Shown here: positions 7,950-15,574 of the stretch, piece by piece
Numbering within the stretch: position 1 is the stretch's first letter
Layout of the letters: every line of letters begins with the position of its first letter
Source: DGNJ01 sp002388905
GTDB taxonomy: Bacteria > Pseudomonadota > Gammaproteobacteria > Pseudomonadales > Porticoccaceae
Assembly (NCBI GenBank): GCA_036843405.1
Contig: DAITSJ010000006.1
Coordinates: 1 to 64,000, forward strand
DNA: 64,000 nt
Direction of reading: 5' to 3'
Program-made: the position numbers and the translations under genes
The notes under the pieces: model-generated
Databases searched by the model: none
What the model was told of the DNA's origin: nothing
The model's input: only the letters and a program-made list of their open reading frames with translations

Positions 7950-10415
7950 ATGCCCATGACCGACACCGAAAACCCCTTCGCTCAGCACCGACACCATCAC
8001 TACCAGCGGCTAGCCGCGCTCTATCGCGAGAAAGACGCCGAATTTGCCCGATGGGCAGAGGGCTTCGGTGTCATTCGCCACGGCCCGGAAACACAGATCC
8101 GGGTTTTCCAGATGGCCGGCGACCTGGTGCAACGGGGGCAGGCAGGCAGCATCGGGGAGGTTTTTCAACGCCTGGCCGCAGCTGATCGACTGACCTGCGC
8201 CGCCATGTGGCTGGTGGTTCACATGACCTACGCCGAGCGCGTCTACACCGATGGCCGGGAGATGGCCCGGAAAGATTTCAAGGCCGATCCCCACGGTCAC
8301 ACCGGTGGTTCCCTGAACATGGTCCCGGCGTATGTCGGCTACCTGGCAGCCAACGCCCTCTCCGGCCACACCCGGGGCTGGCTCATGGGCCAGGGCCACT
8401 GTGTCGCCGCCATCGATTCGGTGAATCTCCTCGTGGACAATATGGAACCGGCCCATCACCGGCGTTATGCCTGGAATGACCAGGGCCTTTCGCGTTTTGT
8501 CCGGGACTTCTATGCCTACCGGGTGTCCGGCAACCCGGGCCGGCCGGATTCGCCCCTGGGAAGCCACGTCAACGTTCATACCGGCGGGGGCATGCATGAG
8601 GGTGGCTATCTGGGCTTTGCCGAGCTGCAATATGTCCATATGCCTTTGCCCGACGAACGCCTGGTGGCCTTTCTCAGCGACGGGGCCTTCGAGGAACAGC
8701 GTGGCAGCGACTGGGCGCCCCGTTGGTGGCGCGCCGAGGATTCCGGCCTGGTGACACCGGTCATGATTGCCAACGGCCGGCGTATTGATCAGCGGTCGAC
8801 ACTTTTCCAACAGGGCGGTGTGCCCTGGTTCAAACGACACCTGACCCTGAACGGTTTCGACCCCCTGGTTATCGATGGTACCGACCCGGCGGCTTTTGCC
8901 TGGGCCATCCGGGAATCCGAGGAACGCCTGCTCAGCTGCTCGGAAACTCTCCGCAACGGCGACGCCGACTACCCGGTGCCCCTGCATTATGTCATCGCGG
9001 AATGCCCTAAGGGCTTCGGCTTTCCCGGCGCGGGCACCAACCGGGCCCACAACCTGCCCCTTGATGGCAACCCCAGGGACCACGAAAGCGCCAGGCAGTC
9101 GTTCAACCGGGGCGCAAGCAAGCTCTTTGTGCCCGCAACCGAACTGACGCCCGCGGTGGCAGCCATCAACAACCACCAGCGCCAGAACCGCCCGAGGGAG
9201 AAAGACCACGATCTGGCCAACCGCCAGGTGTCGCTGCGGGAAATCCCGGCGCCAGGCTGGTCAACCGTCGGGGAAGCCGTATCCGCCATGACCGCGCTGG
9301 ACCGGTACTTCGTCGACATCACCCGGGCAAATCCCCATTGCCGGGTCCGGGTCGGCAACCCCGACGAGCTGAACAGCAACAACTTCAGTCACACCCTGTC
9401 CCACTACAAGCACCGGGTCTACCGCCCCGAAGAAGGAGTGGCGGAAGCGGTTGACGGCTGCGTTATTTCCGCCCTCAACGAGGAAGCGGTGGCCTGTGCC
9501 GCCCTGGGCAACAAGGGCGGCATCAACGTGGTGGTCAGCTACGAGGCTTTTGCCATCAAGATGCTCGGCGCCATGCGCCAGGAAATTATTTTCGCCCGCC
9601 ACCAGAAAGAGGGCGGGAAGAATCCGGGGTGGCTGCCGGTTCCTTTCCTGCTCACCTCCCACACCTGGGAAAACGGCAAGAACGAGCAGTCACATCAGGA
9701 TCCCACCCTGTGCGAAGCTTTGCTGGGGGAAATGGCCGATACCAGCGTGGTGCGATTCCCGGCCGATGCCAACAGCGCCATGGCGGCCATGGCCGATTGC
9801 TACCGTCGAAAGGGCGAGATTCACGGCCTCGTGATTCCCAAGAAACCCCAGCGGGTGGCCATGGATGCCACCAGGGCCGGTGAACTGGTGGAAAATGGCG
9901 CCCTGCTGCTGGAGGGGGATCCGGGGGCTGATATACGGCTGGTCGCCATTGGCGCCTACCAGCTGCAGCAGTGCAGGCAGGCCCGGCGGCGGCTGGTGGA
10001 CAAGGGCAGCGATGCCGCGCTTGTCTACATGATGGAGCCGGGGCGCTTTCGTGGCGACCCGCGCGATGCCCTGGAGGGTAGCGTACAGGTCGGCGCCAAT
10101 GTCCGGGAAAGACTGTTTCCCCACCCCGCCACTACCCTGGTTCTCAGCCACACACGGCTCGCGCCCCTGGCCGGGCTCCTGGCAGGCCTGCCCGTGCTCG
10201 CCGACGGCTCGGCCCCGCTGACGGTGCTGGGGTACCGCAACCGCGGCGGCACCCTGGATACCGGGGGCATGTTGTTTGTGAACCAGTGTAGCTGGCTGCA
10301 CGTTCTGGTCCGGCTCGCCGCCATGGTCGACAGGCCCGCCGAAACCTGGCTGGAGTCCGCGGAGCTGGAAGCCCTCTCCGGCAAGCGGGATCCCCGGCCC
10401 TGGATCGGGGCCTGA
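7950..10415 (+). CDS. Divergent phosphoketolase (XFP) family protein
   Basis: ThDP-dependent enzyme of the xylulose 5-phosphate/fructose 6-phosphate phosphoketolase family, 821 residues (classical members about 790). The family framework is clear: HGHTGG (115-120), HEGGYLG (216-222, classical HEGGELG), a diphosphate-binding motif SDGAFEEQ...N (243-250, N275; classical GDGEAETG...N), and the central NPDELNSN and C-terminal SHTWENGKNEQSHQDP segments. Several active-site positions differ from classical enzymes: E-to-Y in HEGGELG, SDGA for GDGE, and QGHCVA where PGHGGP is usual. I recall relatives in databases labelled 'xylulose 5-phosphate 3-epimerase', which is not well founded. The start is uncertain: two in-frame ATGs (7950, 7956) lack a clear ribosome-binding site. 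Likely co-transcribed with the upstream phosphorylase. Confidence 0.82.
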   Translation: MPMTDTENPFAQHRHHHYQRLAALYREKDAEFARWAEGFGVIRHGPETQIRVFQMAGDLVQRGQAGSIGEVFQRLAAADRLTCAAMWLVVHMTYAERVYTDGREMARKDFKADPHGHTGGSLNMVPAYVGYLAANALSGHTRGWLMGQGHCVAAIDSVNLLVDNMEPAHHRRYAWNDQGLSRFVRDFYAYRVSGNPGRPDSPLGSHVNVHTGGGMHEGGYLGFAELQYVHMPLPDERLVAFLSDGAFEEQRGSDWAPRWWRAEDSGLVTPVMIANGRRIDQRSTLFQQGGVPWFKRHLTLNGFDPLVIDGTDPAAFAWAIRESEERLLSCSETLRNGDADYPVPLHYVIAECPKGFGFPGAGTNRAHNLPLDGNPRDHESARQSFNRGASKLFVPATELTPAVAAINNHQRQNRPREKDHDLANRQVSLREIPAPGWSTVGEAVSAMTALDRYFVDITRANPHCRVRVGNPDELNSNNFSHTLSHYKHRVYRPEEGVAEAVDGCVISALNEEAVACAALGNKGGINVVVSYEAFAIKMLGAMRQEIIFARHQKEGGKNPGWLPVPFLLTSHTWENGKNEQSHQDPTLCEALLGEMADTSVVRFPADANSAMAAMADCYRRKGEIHGLVIPKKPQRVAMDATRAGELVENGALLLEGDPGADIRLVAIGAYQLQQCRQARRRLVDKGSDAALVYMMEPGRFRGDPRDALEGSVQVGANVRERLFPHPATTLVLSHTRLAPLAGLLAGLPVLADGSAPLTVLGYRNRGGTLDTGGMLFVNQCSWLHVLVRLAAMVDRPAETWLESAELEALSGKRDPRPWIGA

Positions 10416-10498
10416 TGGCTGCCGCCGTGGCGTTCACAGAATCGCTCGATTAAACTTGGCGACGACCTTAACAGTACTTTTTTCCTGCGAATAAACCC

Positions 10499-11317
10499 AT
10501 GATGTCGACGACAACAGCGGTAACTAACAGTGCCCCGGAGCAGTGGTGGCAACAACGCACACTGCCAGAGGGCCAGGTACTCCACTGCCGGCTAGGTCCG
10601 CTCAACCTGTCGGTCTGGCGAAGCGACGGCGAATGGCGAATGGCCTGGGACCGGGAGCCGGAAGGCGAAGATCGCGCCAGCGCCATCCTGGAACTGGAGG
10701 CCGTGGACTTTTCTCCGGATGAGTTCGAGCGCCACGTGTTTGCCAGGGCCACGGGCAAACTCCAGTTGCGGCCCGGCCTGCTTGACAGGGCGGTGGTGGC
10801 CCGGCCGGTGACACCGCTTTTCATCCCCGCCGGGGAATCCACCACCCTTTACCTGAGTACCCCGCTTTCCATATTCGTGGATGTGGAGGAGCTACCGGTC
10901 ACGCTCCGCGAGATCCCGGTTCTTCGCCTTTCCGATACCTGGTTCGGCCCCAACAGTCGACAGGGTGACCTGTGCTATGCGGTCCGTACCCGGGCCCGGC
11001 ACCGGCTGGAGGAAGTGCCGCGCCGGGCACATCGGGCAATCAGCGCCGTGCGGATTGAAAACAAGGCGGAGACCGCCCTGCCCCTGGAGAAACTCAGCCT
11101 CCCCATTCCGGCGCTTTCTCTCTACGGGGCCACGGATGGCAGCCTCTGGACCCAGAGCCTTGCCCTCACCCGGACCCAGGATTCGGACCTCGCCGCCATG
11201 ACTATCGACAGACTGCCGCCCGCGGCTGCCGGCGCCACCGAGATGCTATCGGAACCCCGGGAACCCTCCCAACGGGGGACGCTGGTGCGCGCCTTCAGCC
11301 TGTTTTTCGGCGACTGA
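10499..11317 (+). CDS. DUF432-like protein preceding MscS channel
   Basis: Uncharacterised soluble protein of 272 residues, rich in beta-strand-like stretches (for example STPLSIFVDVEELPVTLREI), with no signal peptide or membrane segment. It ends 17 bases before an MscS-family channel gene. In my recollection DUF432 proteins are commonly encoded next to mechanosensitive channels, which fits, but the family assignment is from overall pattern and context, not from a diagnostic motif. The start is ambiguous between two consecutive ATG codons at 10499 and 10502. A role as a channel-associated or regulatory partner is inference. Confidence 0.7.
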   Translation: MMSTTTAVTNSAPEQWWQQRTLPEGQVLHCRLGPLNLSVWRSDGEWRMAWDREPEGEDRASAILELEAVDFSPDEFERHVFARATGKLQLRPGLLDRAVVARPVTPLFIPAGESTTLYLSTPLSIFVDVEELPVTLREIPVLRLSDTWFGPNSRQGDLCYAVRTRARHRLEEVPRRAHRAISAVRIENKAETALPLEKLSLPIPALSLYGATDGSLWTQSLALTRTQDSDLAAMTIDRLPPAAAGATEMLSEPREPSQRGTLVRAFSLFFGD

Positions 11318-11334
11318 ATTCAACAAGGAGAACC

Positions 11335-12201
11335 ATGTTGGAAGACCAACTCCTGACGCTTGCCAGCGACCATCGTATCCTGACCGGCCTGCGCGCCCTC
11401 CTGCTTATCGTTCTGGGCCTGGTCATAGCCAGTGTGCTGTCCCGGCTCACCCGCCGGGCGCTACGTAACCGCTTTTCCGCCGGCAACCTCCAGCTGAGCC
11501 GGCGCATTGTCTACTACGGGGTGTTGACCCTTTTCGTGGCATCGGCGCTGCGGGAACTGGGATTCAGTCTGGCGGTGATCATGGGCGCCGCCGGGGTCCT
11601 GACGGTGGCCCTGGGTTTTGCCTCCCAGACCTCGGCATCGAACCTGATCAGCGGCCTTTTCCTCATCGGCGAACGGCCTTTTTCCGTTGGCGACTTCATC
11701 CAGGTGTCCGGCATTACCGGCGAAGTGCTTTCCATCGACGCCCTGTCGGTCAAGCTGCGCACCTTCGACAACCTCTACGTCCGCATTCCCAACGAGACCC
11801 TGATCAAGTCGGAGGTCATTACCCTTACCCGCTTCGCCATCCGTCGCTACGACATGAAACTGGGCGTGGCCTATAAGGAAGATATCAGGCGGGTGCGGGA
11901 GGTACTGATGGCCGTTGCCGACGCCAACCCCTGCTGCCTGGACGAGCCCGAGCCCCTGTTCATCTTTCTGGGGTTTGGAGAATCCTCCCTGGACATACAA
12001 TTTTCGGTCTGGGCGACGCGGCAGAATTTCCTGGAACTGCGTAACAGCGTTCATATTGAGGTCAAGGAGGCCCTGGATGCCGCCGGCATCGAGATTCCCT
12101 TTCCCCATCGCAGTCTCTATGCCGGGGAGGCCACCGAACCCTTTCCGGTACGTATCGTCGACGGCGGCAAGGAAGGCCCTGCGAACAATGGGGCCGGTTA
12201 G
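11335..12201 (+). CDS. Small-conductance mechanosensitive ion channel (MscS family)
   Basis: Inner-membrane channel that opens on membrane tension during hypo-osmotic shock. The 288-residue protein has three N-terminal membrane helices; the third holds the Gly/Ala-rich pore motif ALGFASQTSASNLISG, followed by the MscS beta domain (GDFIQVSGITGEVLSI, LRTFDNLYVRIPNETL) and a C-terminal alpha/beta domain. Length matches E. coli MscS (286). AAGGAG lies at ideal spacing before the ATG, and only 17 bases separate it from the DUF432-like gene, so the two are probably an operon. Confidence 0.92.
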   Translation: MLEDQLLTLASDHRILTGLRALLLIVLGLVIASVLSRLTRRALRNRFSAGNLQLSRRIVYYGVLTLFVASALRELGFSLAVIMGAAGVLTVALGFASQTSASNLISGLFLIGERPFSVGDFIQVSGITGEVLSIDALSVKLRTFDNLYVRIPNETLIKSEVITLTRFAIRRYDMKLGVAYKEDIRRVREVLMAVADANPCCLDEPEPLFIFLGFGESSLDIQFSVWATRQNFLELRNSVHIEVKEALDAAGIEIPFPHRSLYAGEATEPFPVRIVDGGKEGPANNGAG

Positions 12202-12258
12202 TTCCCCCTGAAGAATGCCACAAACGAACCTGTGCACCGATGACAGAGAGACCAGACC

Positions 12259-12744
12259 ATGCCCTCTTTTGATATTGTTTCCGAGGTGGACAGCGCGGAA
12301 ATCCGCAACGCCGTAGAAAACACCCGGCGCGAAATCGCCAACCGCTACGATTTTCGCGGTGTGGAAGCGACGGTGGATTACCGGGACGAAACCGTTGCCC
12401 TGACCAGCGAATCCGACTATCAGTGCCAGCAAATGCTGGACATCTTCCGGGCCCAGATGATCAAGCGCAAGCTCGATCCCGCCGTCATGGATGTGGATGA
12501 CAAGCCGGTGCACAGCGGCAAGACCTTTACCCTGTCGATTCGCTTCAAGCAGGGTATCGACACGCCAGTGGCCAGGCAGATTATCAAGCGCATCAAGGAC
12601 AGCAAGCTGAAGGTCCAGGCGGCCATCCAGGGCGATCAGGTGCGTGTTACCGGCAAGAAACGCGACGACCTGCAAAAGGTCATGACCCTGGTACGGGAAG
12701 CGGATCTGGGCCAGCCTTTCCAGTTCAACAACTTCCGCGACTGA
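12259..12744 (+). CDS. YajQ family nucleotide-binding protein
   Basis: Small cytoplasmic protein of 161 residues matching YajQ along its length: N-terminal MPSFDIVSEVDSAEIRNAV, then NRYDFRG, and the C-terminal GDQVRVTGKKRDDLQ and QPFQFNNFRD end. The family has two ferredoxin-like domains; some members (Xanthomonas XC_3703) bind cyclic di-GMP and others bind tRNA or GTP. The role here cannot be decided from sequence. It lies 57 bases after mscS and just before the promoter of tRNA-Arg. Confidence 0.93.
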   Translation: MPSFDIVSEVDSAEIRNAVENTRREIANRYDFRGVEATVDYRDETVALTSESDYQCQQMLDIFRAQMIKRKLDPAVMDVDDKPVHSGKTFTLSIRFKQGIDTPVARQIIKRIKDSKLKVQAAIQGDQVRVTGKKRDDLQKVMTLVREADLGQPFQFNNFRD

Positions 12745-12840
12745 TAGGCGGGGTTTTCCACGGTCCTGGTTTTAGCGGGTGCCAAGCGGTTTGCGAGAGG
12801 ATGTTTCATCAGTCCCGCGACCAGCGGTGGAAGCCGGCGG

Positions 12841-12868
12841 TTGCCGTAACAAGCCATATTCGTATAAT
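12841..12868 (+). promoter_or_regulatory. Sigma-70 promoter of tRNA-Arg
   Basis: TTGCCG (12841-12846), 16 bases, then a consensus TATAAT (12863-12868). The tRNA begins 11 bases after the -10 box, with a GC-rich discriminator typical of stable-RNA promoters. Confidence 0.8.
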
Positions 12869-12879
12869 GGACCACCTCC

Positions 12880-12956
12880 GTCCCGGTGGCACAGCTGGAT
12901 AGCGCGGCCCCCTCCTAAGGGGCAGGTCGCAGGTTCGAATCCTGCCCGGGACGCCA
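12880..12956 (+). tRNA. tRNA-Arg (anticodon CCT)
   Basis: 77-base tRNA with encoded CCA. Acceptor GTCCCGG (12880-12886) pairs with CCGGGAC (12946-12952), discriminator G at 12953, CCA at 12954-12956. The anticodon stem GCCCC/GGGGC encloses loop CTCCTAA, giving CCT, which reads AGG. The T arm is GCAGG-TTCGAAT-CCTGC. Directly downstream, the last 16 bases of the gene are repeated in a tandem duplication. Confidence 0.95.
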
Positions 12957-13151
12957 TTTTGATTTTTGTACCCGGTTGGATTTCCAGCCCGCCAGCGCAG
13001 CTGGCGGTCGTTCGGGCTGCGCAAAGCCATGCTTTGCGTACAGCGCAACCCTCACCCTGCCCGGGACGCCATTTTGATTTTTGTACCCGGTTGGATTTCC
13101 GGCCCGCCAGCACAGCTGGCGGTCGATCGGATTGCCCAAAGCCGTGCTTTT
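12941..13151 (+). repeat. Tandem duplication of tRNA-Arg 3' end and downstream hairpin region
   Basis: Unit 1 (12941-13055, 115 bases) starts with the last 16 bases of the tRNA (CCTGCCCGGGACGCCA) and continues through TTTTGATTTTTGTACCCGGT, a perfect 8-bp hairpin (12989-13007, CCGCCAGC-GCA-GCTGGCGG) and a second hairpin GCAAAGC-CAT-GCTTTGC. Unit 2 starts at 13056 with the same 16 bases and repeats the same order with scattered substitutions until about 13151, where AAAGC-CGT-GCTTTTCTT may act as terminator. The boundary of unit 2 is approximate. Confidence 0.85.
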
Positions 13152-13293
13152 CTTATCTTACAACGCGCTGGCTATGGTCGAAGCCAGCCTCACAAGCTCC
13201 TTTGCCCGAAGGTAGGAACTGCCGGCAGGAAAACGGGCAACTGCCAGTCAGAGCGGTCATATACCACCCGTAAAGGCAGGCAAACAGGTTACT

Positions 13294-13512
13294 TCAGCTA
13301 TCGTAGTAGTGATCATAGTAAGCCAGTATGGCCTCGCTCGATTCATGCCGGCTTAACCTTTGCTTTTTGCCGAATTTATCGATTAGCGGATTTCTACTCT
13401 GCGGACAATGGGCCAGAAAGAAAGCCTTTGCTGCCGCTTCCTTGCTCTGTTGAAAAACACCGACATCCTGGTTGGATGCTGAAGACCGGGGTGTTCGAGA
13501 CAATGTATTCAT
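13294..13512 (-). CDS. Possible small hypothetical protein
   Basis: Open frame of 72 residues starting at the ATG at 13512, preceded by GAGGAAC at fair spacing. The predicted protein is basic, soluble and has no recognised motif; it ends in a Tyr/Asp-rich tail (AYYDHYYDS). A longer in-frame start at 13656 gives an Arg/Pro-rich extension that looks non-coding. It lies alone between the tRNA-Arg repeat and the CBS-domain gene. I do not recognise it; it may be a real strain-specific gene or chance. Confidence 0.3.
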   Translation of the reverse strand: MNTLSRTPRSSASNQDVGVFQQSKEAAAKAFFLAHCPQSRNPLIDKFGKKQRLSRHESSEAILAYYDHYYDS

Positions 13513-13891
13513 GGGAGTTCCTCTTCCTCGCGGGTGCGTACGAAAGAATCTGTCGGGGCGGGGACAGCAGTCATAACGCCAGGCGGGATCGAGGTCTGGC
13601 AGGGGGCTATCGATCTTACGCTTCAGGGAGGGAAAGACAAGGATTTGCGCGGTCATTGTTTAGAACGATTTCTTACTAAGCCGCAGTAAATAGAACAAAA
13701 ACGGAAAACGTTTTCAGGGGACGGCAGTAATTTGACCGGCAACAGCCGACGGGCAACCACTGCATTATACGCCTCACTGGCAACGGGAAGCGGTCCTGCA
13801 GCCCGTTTTAATTAACGGAGGTCGCTCGACACGGAACGCCCGTAATCCGTTAGAATCGAACCGGTCAACAATATTGGAGGACATTCCGATC
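13513..13891. other. Non-coding stretch with 12-bp palindrome
   Basis: No convincing gene in these 379 bases apart from a possible longer start of the small frame to the left. The palindrome GAAAACGTTTTC lies at 13704-13715, followed by CAGGGGACGGCAGTAATTTGAC. That wording reminds me of sequences found at the ends of REP-associated transposase (RAYT) elements, but no transposase or paired repeat is visible. Confidence 0.4.
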
Positions 13892-14308
13892 ATGCCAGAG
13901 CTTGCAATTCCCGCCATCGGCGAGGTTATGACCCCGAGCCCCGTCACCATCGATGCCAAGGCCACCCTGACCCGGGCGCGGCAACGCATGGAAGAATTGG
14001 GTATCAAACACCTGCCGGTCATGGTCAATGGTGTCGTGGAGTCCGTGGTTTCCGACCGGGAAATCAAGCGCTTCACCCTGCCCGGCCACAAGGCGGGCCC
14101 GGGCGAGGAGCTGCTGGTCGAGGATGTGGTGCCCCACCGGGCGGTGGTCGCCGACCGGCGGGACCCTCTGGATCAGGTCCTTAAGTCCATGATGGAAAGC
14201 CGGGTGGAGGCGGTGATCGTTCTCGACGAGGGGGAGCTGGCAGGCATTTTTACCGAAACCGACGCCTGTAATGTTCTGGTGAACATTCTCTCCTCCGGGC
14301 GTCAATAA
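13892..14308 (+). CDS. CBS-domain protein
   Basis: 138-residue cytoplasmic protein made of two CBS motifs (about 8-60 and 75-130), recognisable from VMTPSPVTIDAKATL, LGIKHLPVMVNG and VEAVIVLDEGELAGIFTETD. CBS pairs bind adenosyl ligands and act as energy or redox sensors; stand-alone proteins like this often regulate other proteins, but no partner is evident. The ATG at 13892 with GGAGG upstream is preferred over an in-frame TTG at 13874. It ends 12 bases before rsmE. Confidence 0.87.
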   Translation: MPELAIPAIGEVMTPSPVTIDAKATLTRARQRMEELGIKHLPVMVNGVVESVVSDREIKRFTLPGHKAGPGEELLVEDVVPHRAVVADRRDPLDQVLKSMMESRVEAVIVLDEGELAGIFTETDACNVLVNILSSGRQ

Positions 14309-14320
14309 CCGGCGCTGGAC

Positions 14321-15031
14321 GTGAACCTCCTGCTTTTCGACGACCTTCGGGTTGACGATGCCGGTCGCCTGGCGGTCACCGGCCGGCAATTGAGACACCT
14401 GATCGGCACCTTGAAACCCGCCCTGGGTGACAGTATCAGGATCGGGCGGATCGACGGCAAGCTCGGCACCGGCGTGGTGGTCTCCCTTTCCAGTGAAAAA
14501 GCCATTCTCGAAGTACACCTGGACAGAGAGCCGCCGTCGGCGCCTGCCCTGAAGCTGATACTTGCCCTGCCCCGCCCCAAGGTCCTTGGGCGCATTCTAC
14601 AGGCAGTGGCGGCCCTGGGAATCAAGGAGCTTTACCTCATCAACAGCTATCGGGTTGAAAAAAGTTACTGGCAGACGCCGAGGCTGAGGGACGAAGCCAT
14701 TCGCGAGGCGCTGTGGCTGGGTCTGGAACAGGGCTGCGATACCGGCATGCCGCGTGTTTACCAACACAAACTGTTCAGGCCCTTTGCCGAGGATCAGTTG
14801 CCGGCCCTGGCGGCGGGCAGCCTTGCCCTGGTCGCTCACCCCCTCGCCGCAGAGTCCTGTCCCCGCCGGCCCGGACAAGCGATTACCCTGGCCATTGGCC
14901 CGGAAGGGGGCTTTATTCACTACGAAATCAATAAACTGGCGGAAGCCGGGTTCAGCCCGGTGACACTGGGGCCACGTATCCTCCGGGTGGAAACCGCCCT
15001 GCCCTTTCTACTGGGCCGGCTGTGTCCTTGA
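14321..15031 (+). CDS. rsmE: 16S rRNA m3U1498 methyltransferase RsmE
   Basis: SPOUT-class methyltransferase that methylates U1498 of 16S rRNA in the 30S subunit. The 236-residue protein has an N-terminal PUA-like domain (about 1-70) and the C-terminal trefoil-knot SAM domain with AIGPEGGFIHYEINKLAEAGF and LGPRILRVETA, the classic RsmE signature. The start is GTG at 14321, 12 bases after the CBS gene, so translation may be coupled. Confidence 0.94.
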   Translation: MNLLLFDDLRVDDAGRLAVTGRQLRHLIGTLKPALGDSIRIGRIDGKLGTGVVVSLSSEKAILEVHLDREPPSAPALKLILALPRPKVLGRILQAVAALGIKELYLINSYRVEKSYWQTPRLRDEAIREALWLGLEQGCDTGMPRVYQHKLFRPFAEDQLPALAAGSLALVAHPLAAESCPRRPGQAITLAIGPEGGFIHYEINKLAEAGFSPVTLGPRILRVETALPFLLGRLCP

Positions 15032-15069
15032 AAAACAGCCGCCATTGACAACCCTGGGAGCCCGACCCT

Positions 15070-15531
15070 GTGACTGAAGAAGACAATCCCGGCGTGGACT
15101 GGCCGCCGCCTATCTATCCCCTTGCCGCCCTGGGGCTGGGGTACCTGTTGGACAAATACCTGCCCTGGGCTCTGGTATTGCCCGGCCGCCTGCCGGCCGC
15201 CGTGTTTCTGCTGGCGGCGGCTTTCCTGGTGATGGGCTGGGCTCTCTGGGCTTTCAGGCGTCACCAAACCACGGTGTTGCCCCACAAGGCCAATCGTGCC
15301 CTGATTACCGACGGTCCTTTCCGCTATACCCGAAACCCCATTTACCTGGCATTCCTGTTGTTGCAGGCGGCGGTGGCGCTGGCGTTGGCCAACGCATGGC
15401 TTTTACTGTTGCTGCCGGTCACCTGGGCCTGCCTGCGGTACCGGGTAATCAAGTTGGAGGAAGCTTACCTGGCCCGCCGCTACGGAAAGGTTTTTACCGC
15501 CTATTGCGCCCGGGTGCGCCGCTGGCTCTGA
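15070..15531 (+). CDS. Isoprenylcysteine carboxyl methyltransferase-like membrane protein
   Basis: Membrane protein of 153 residues with four hydrophobic segments and the family motif PFRYTRNPIYLAF followed by a C-terminal cytoplasmic tail with RYRVIKLEEAYLARRYG (the E-E-x-x-L...YG pattern of the ICMT/PEMT fold). Bacterial members are SAM-dependent methyltransferases of unknown substrate. The start is GTG at 15070 with GGGAG nine bases upstream. It follows rsmE by 38 bases and is convergent with the LLM oxidoreductase. Confidence 0.82.
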   Translation: MTEEDNPGVDWPPPIYPLAALGLGYLLDKYLPWALVLPGRLPAAVFLLAAAFLVMGWALWAFRRHQTTVLPHKANRALITDGPFRYTRNPIYLAFLLLQAAVALALANAWLLLLLPVTWACLRYRVIKLEEAYLARRYGKVFTAYCARVRRWL

Positions 15532-15574
15532 GTACCTGTGGACCGGCCCGGGGAAATACCCACTCCTCGCGAGG

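Noticed and set aside
6135..8000. A 621-residue open frame on the minus strand
   Set aside because: Shadow of the phosphorylase gene on the plus strand: Gly/His/Gln-rich, no domain, no ribosome-binding site. High GC explains the long frame.
12772..13139. Open frames antisense to tRNA-Arg with products containing GFEPATCPL or RIRTCDLPL
   Set aside because: These are the well-known spurious proteins predicted across tRNA genes; the tRNA explains the sequence and there is no ribosome-binding site.
13056..13151. A second tRNA-Arg gene in the downstream repeat
   Set aside because: Only the last 16 bases of the tRNA are present; there is no 5' half, D arm or anticodon arm.
12941..13151. Attachment site of an integrated element at the tRNA 3' end
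   Set aside because: Although a duplicated tRNA 3' end is typical of att sites, the copies are 115 bases apart in tandem with no integrase or cargo between them, and the intervening sequence is itself duplicated.
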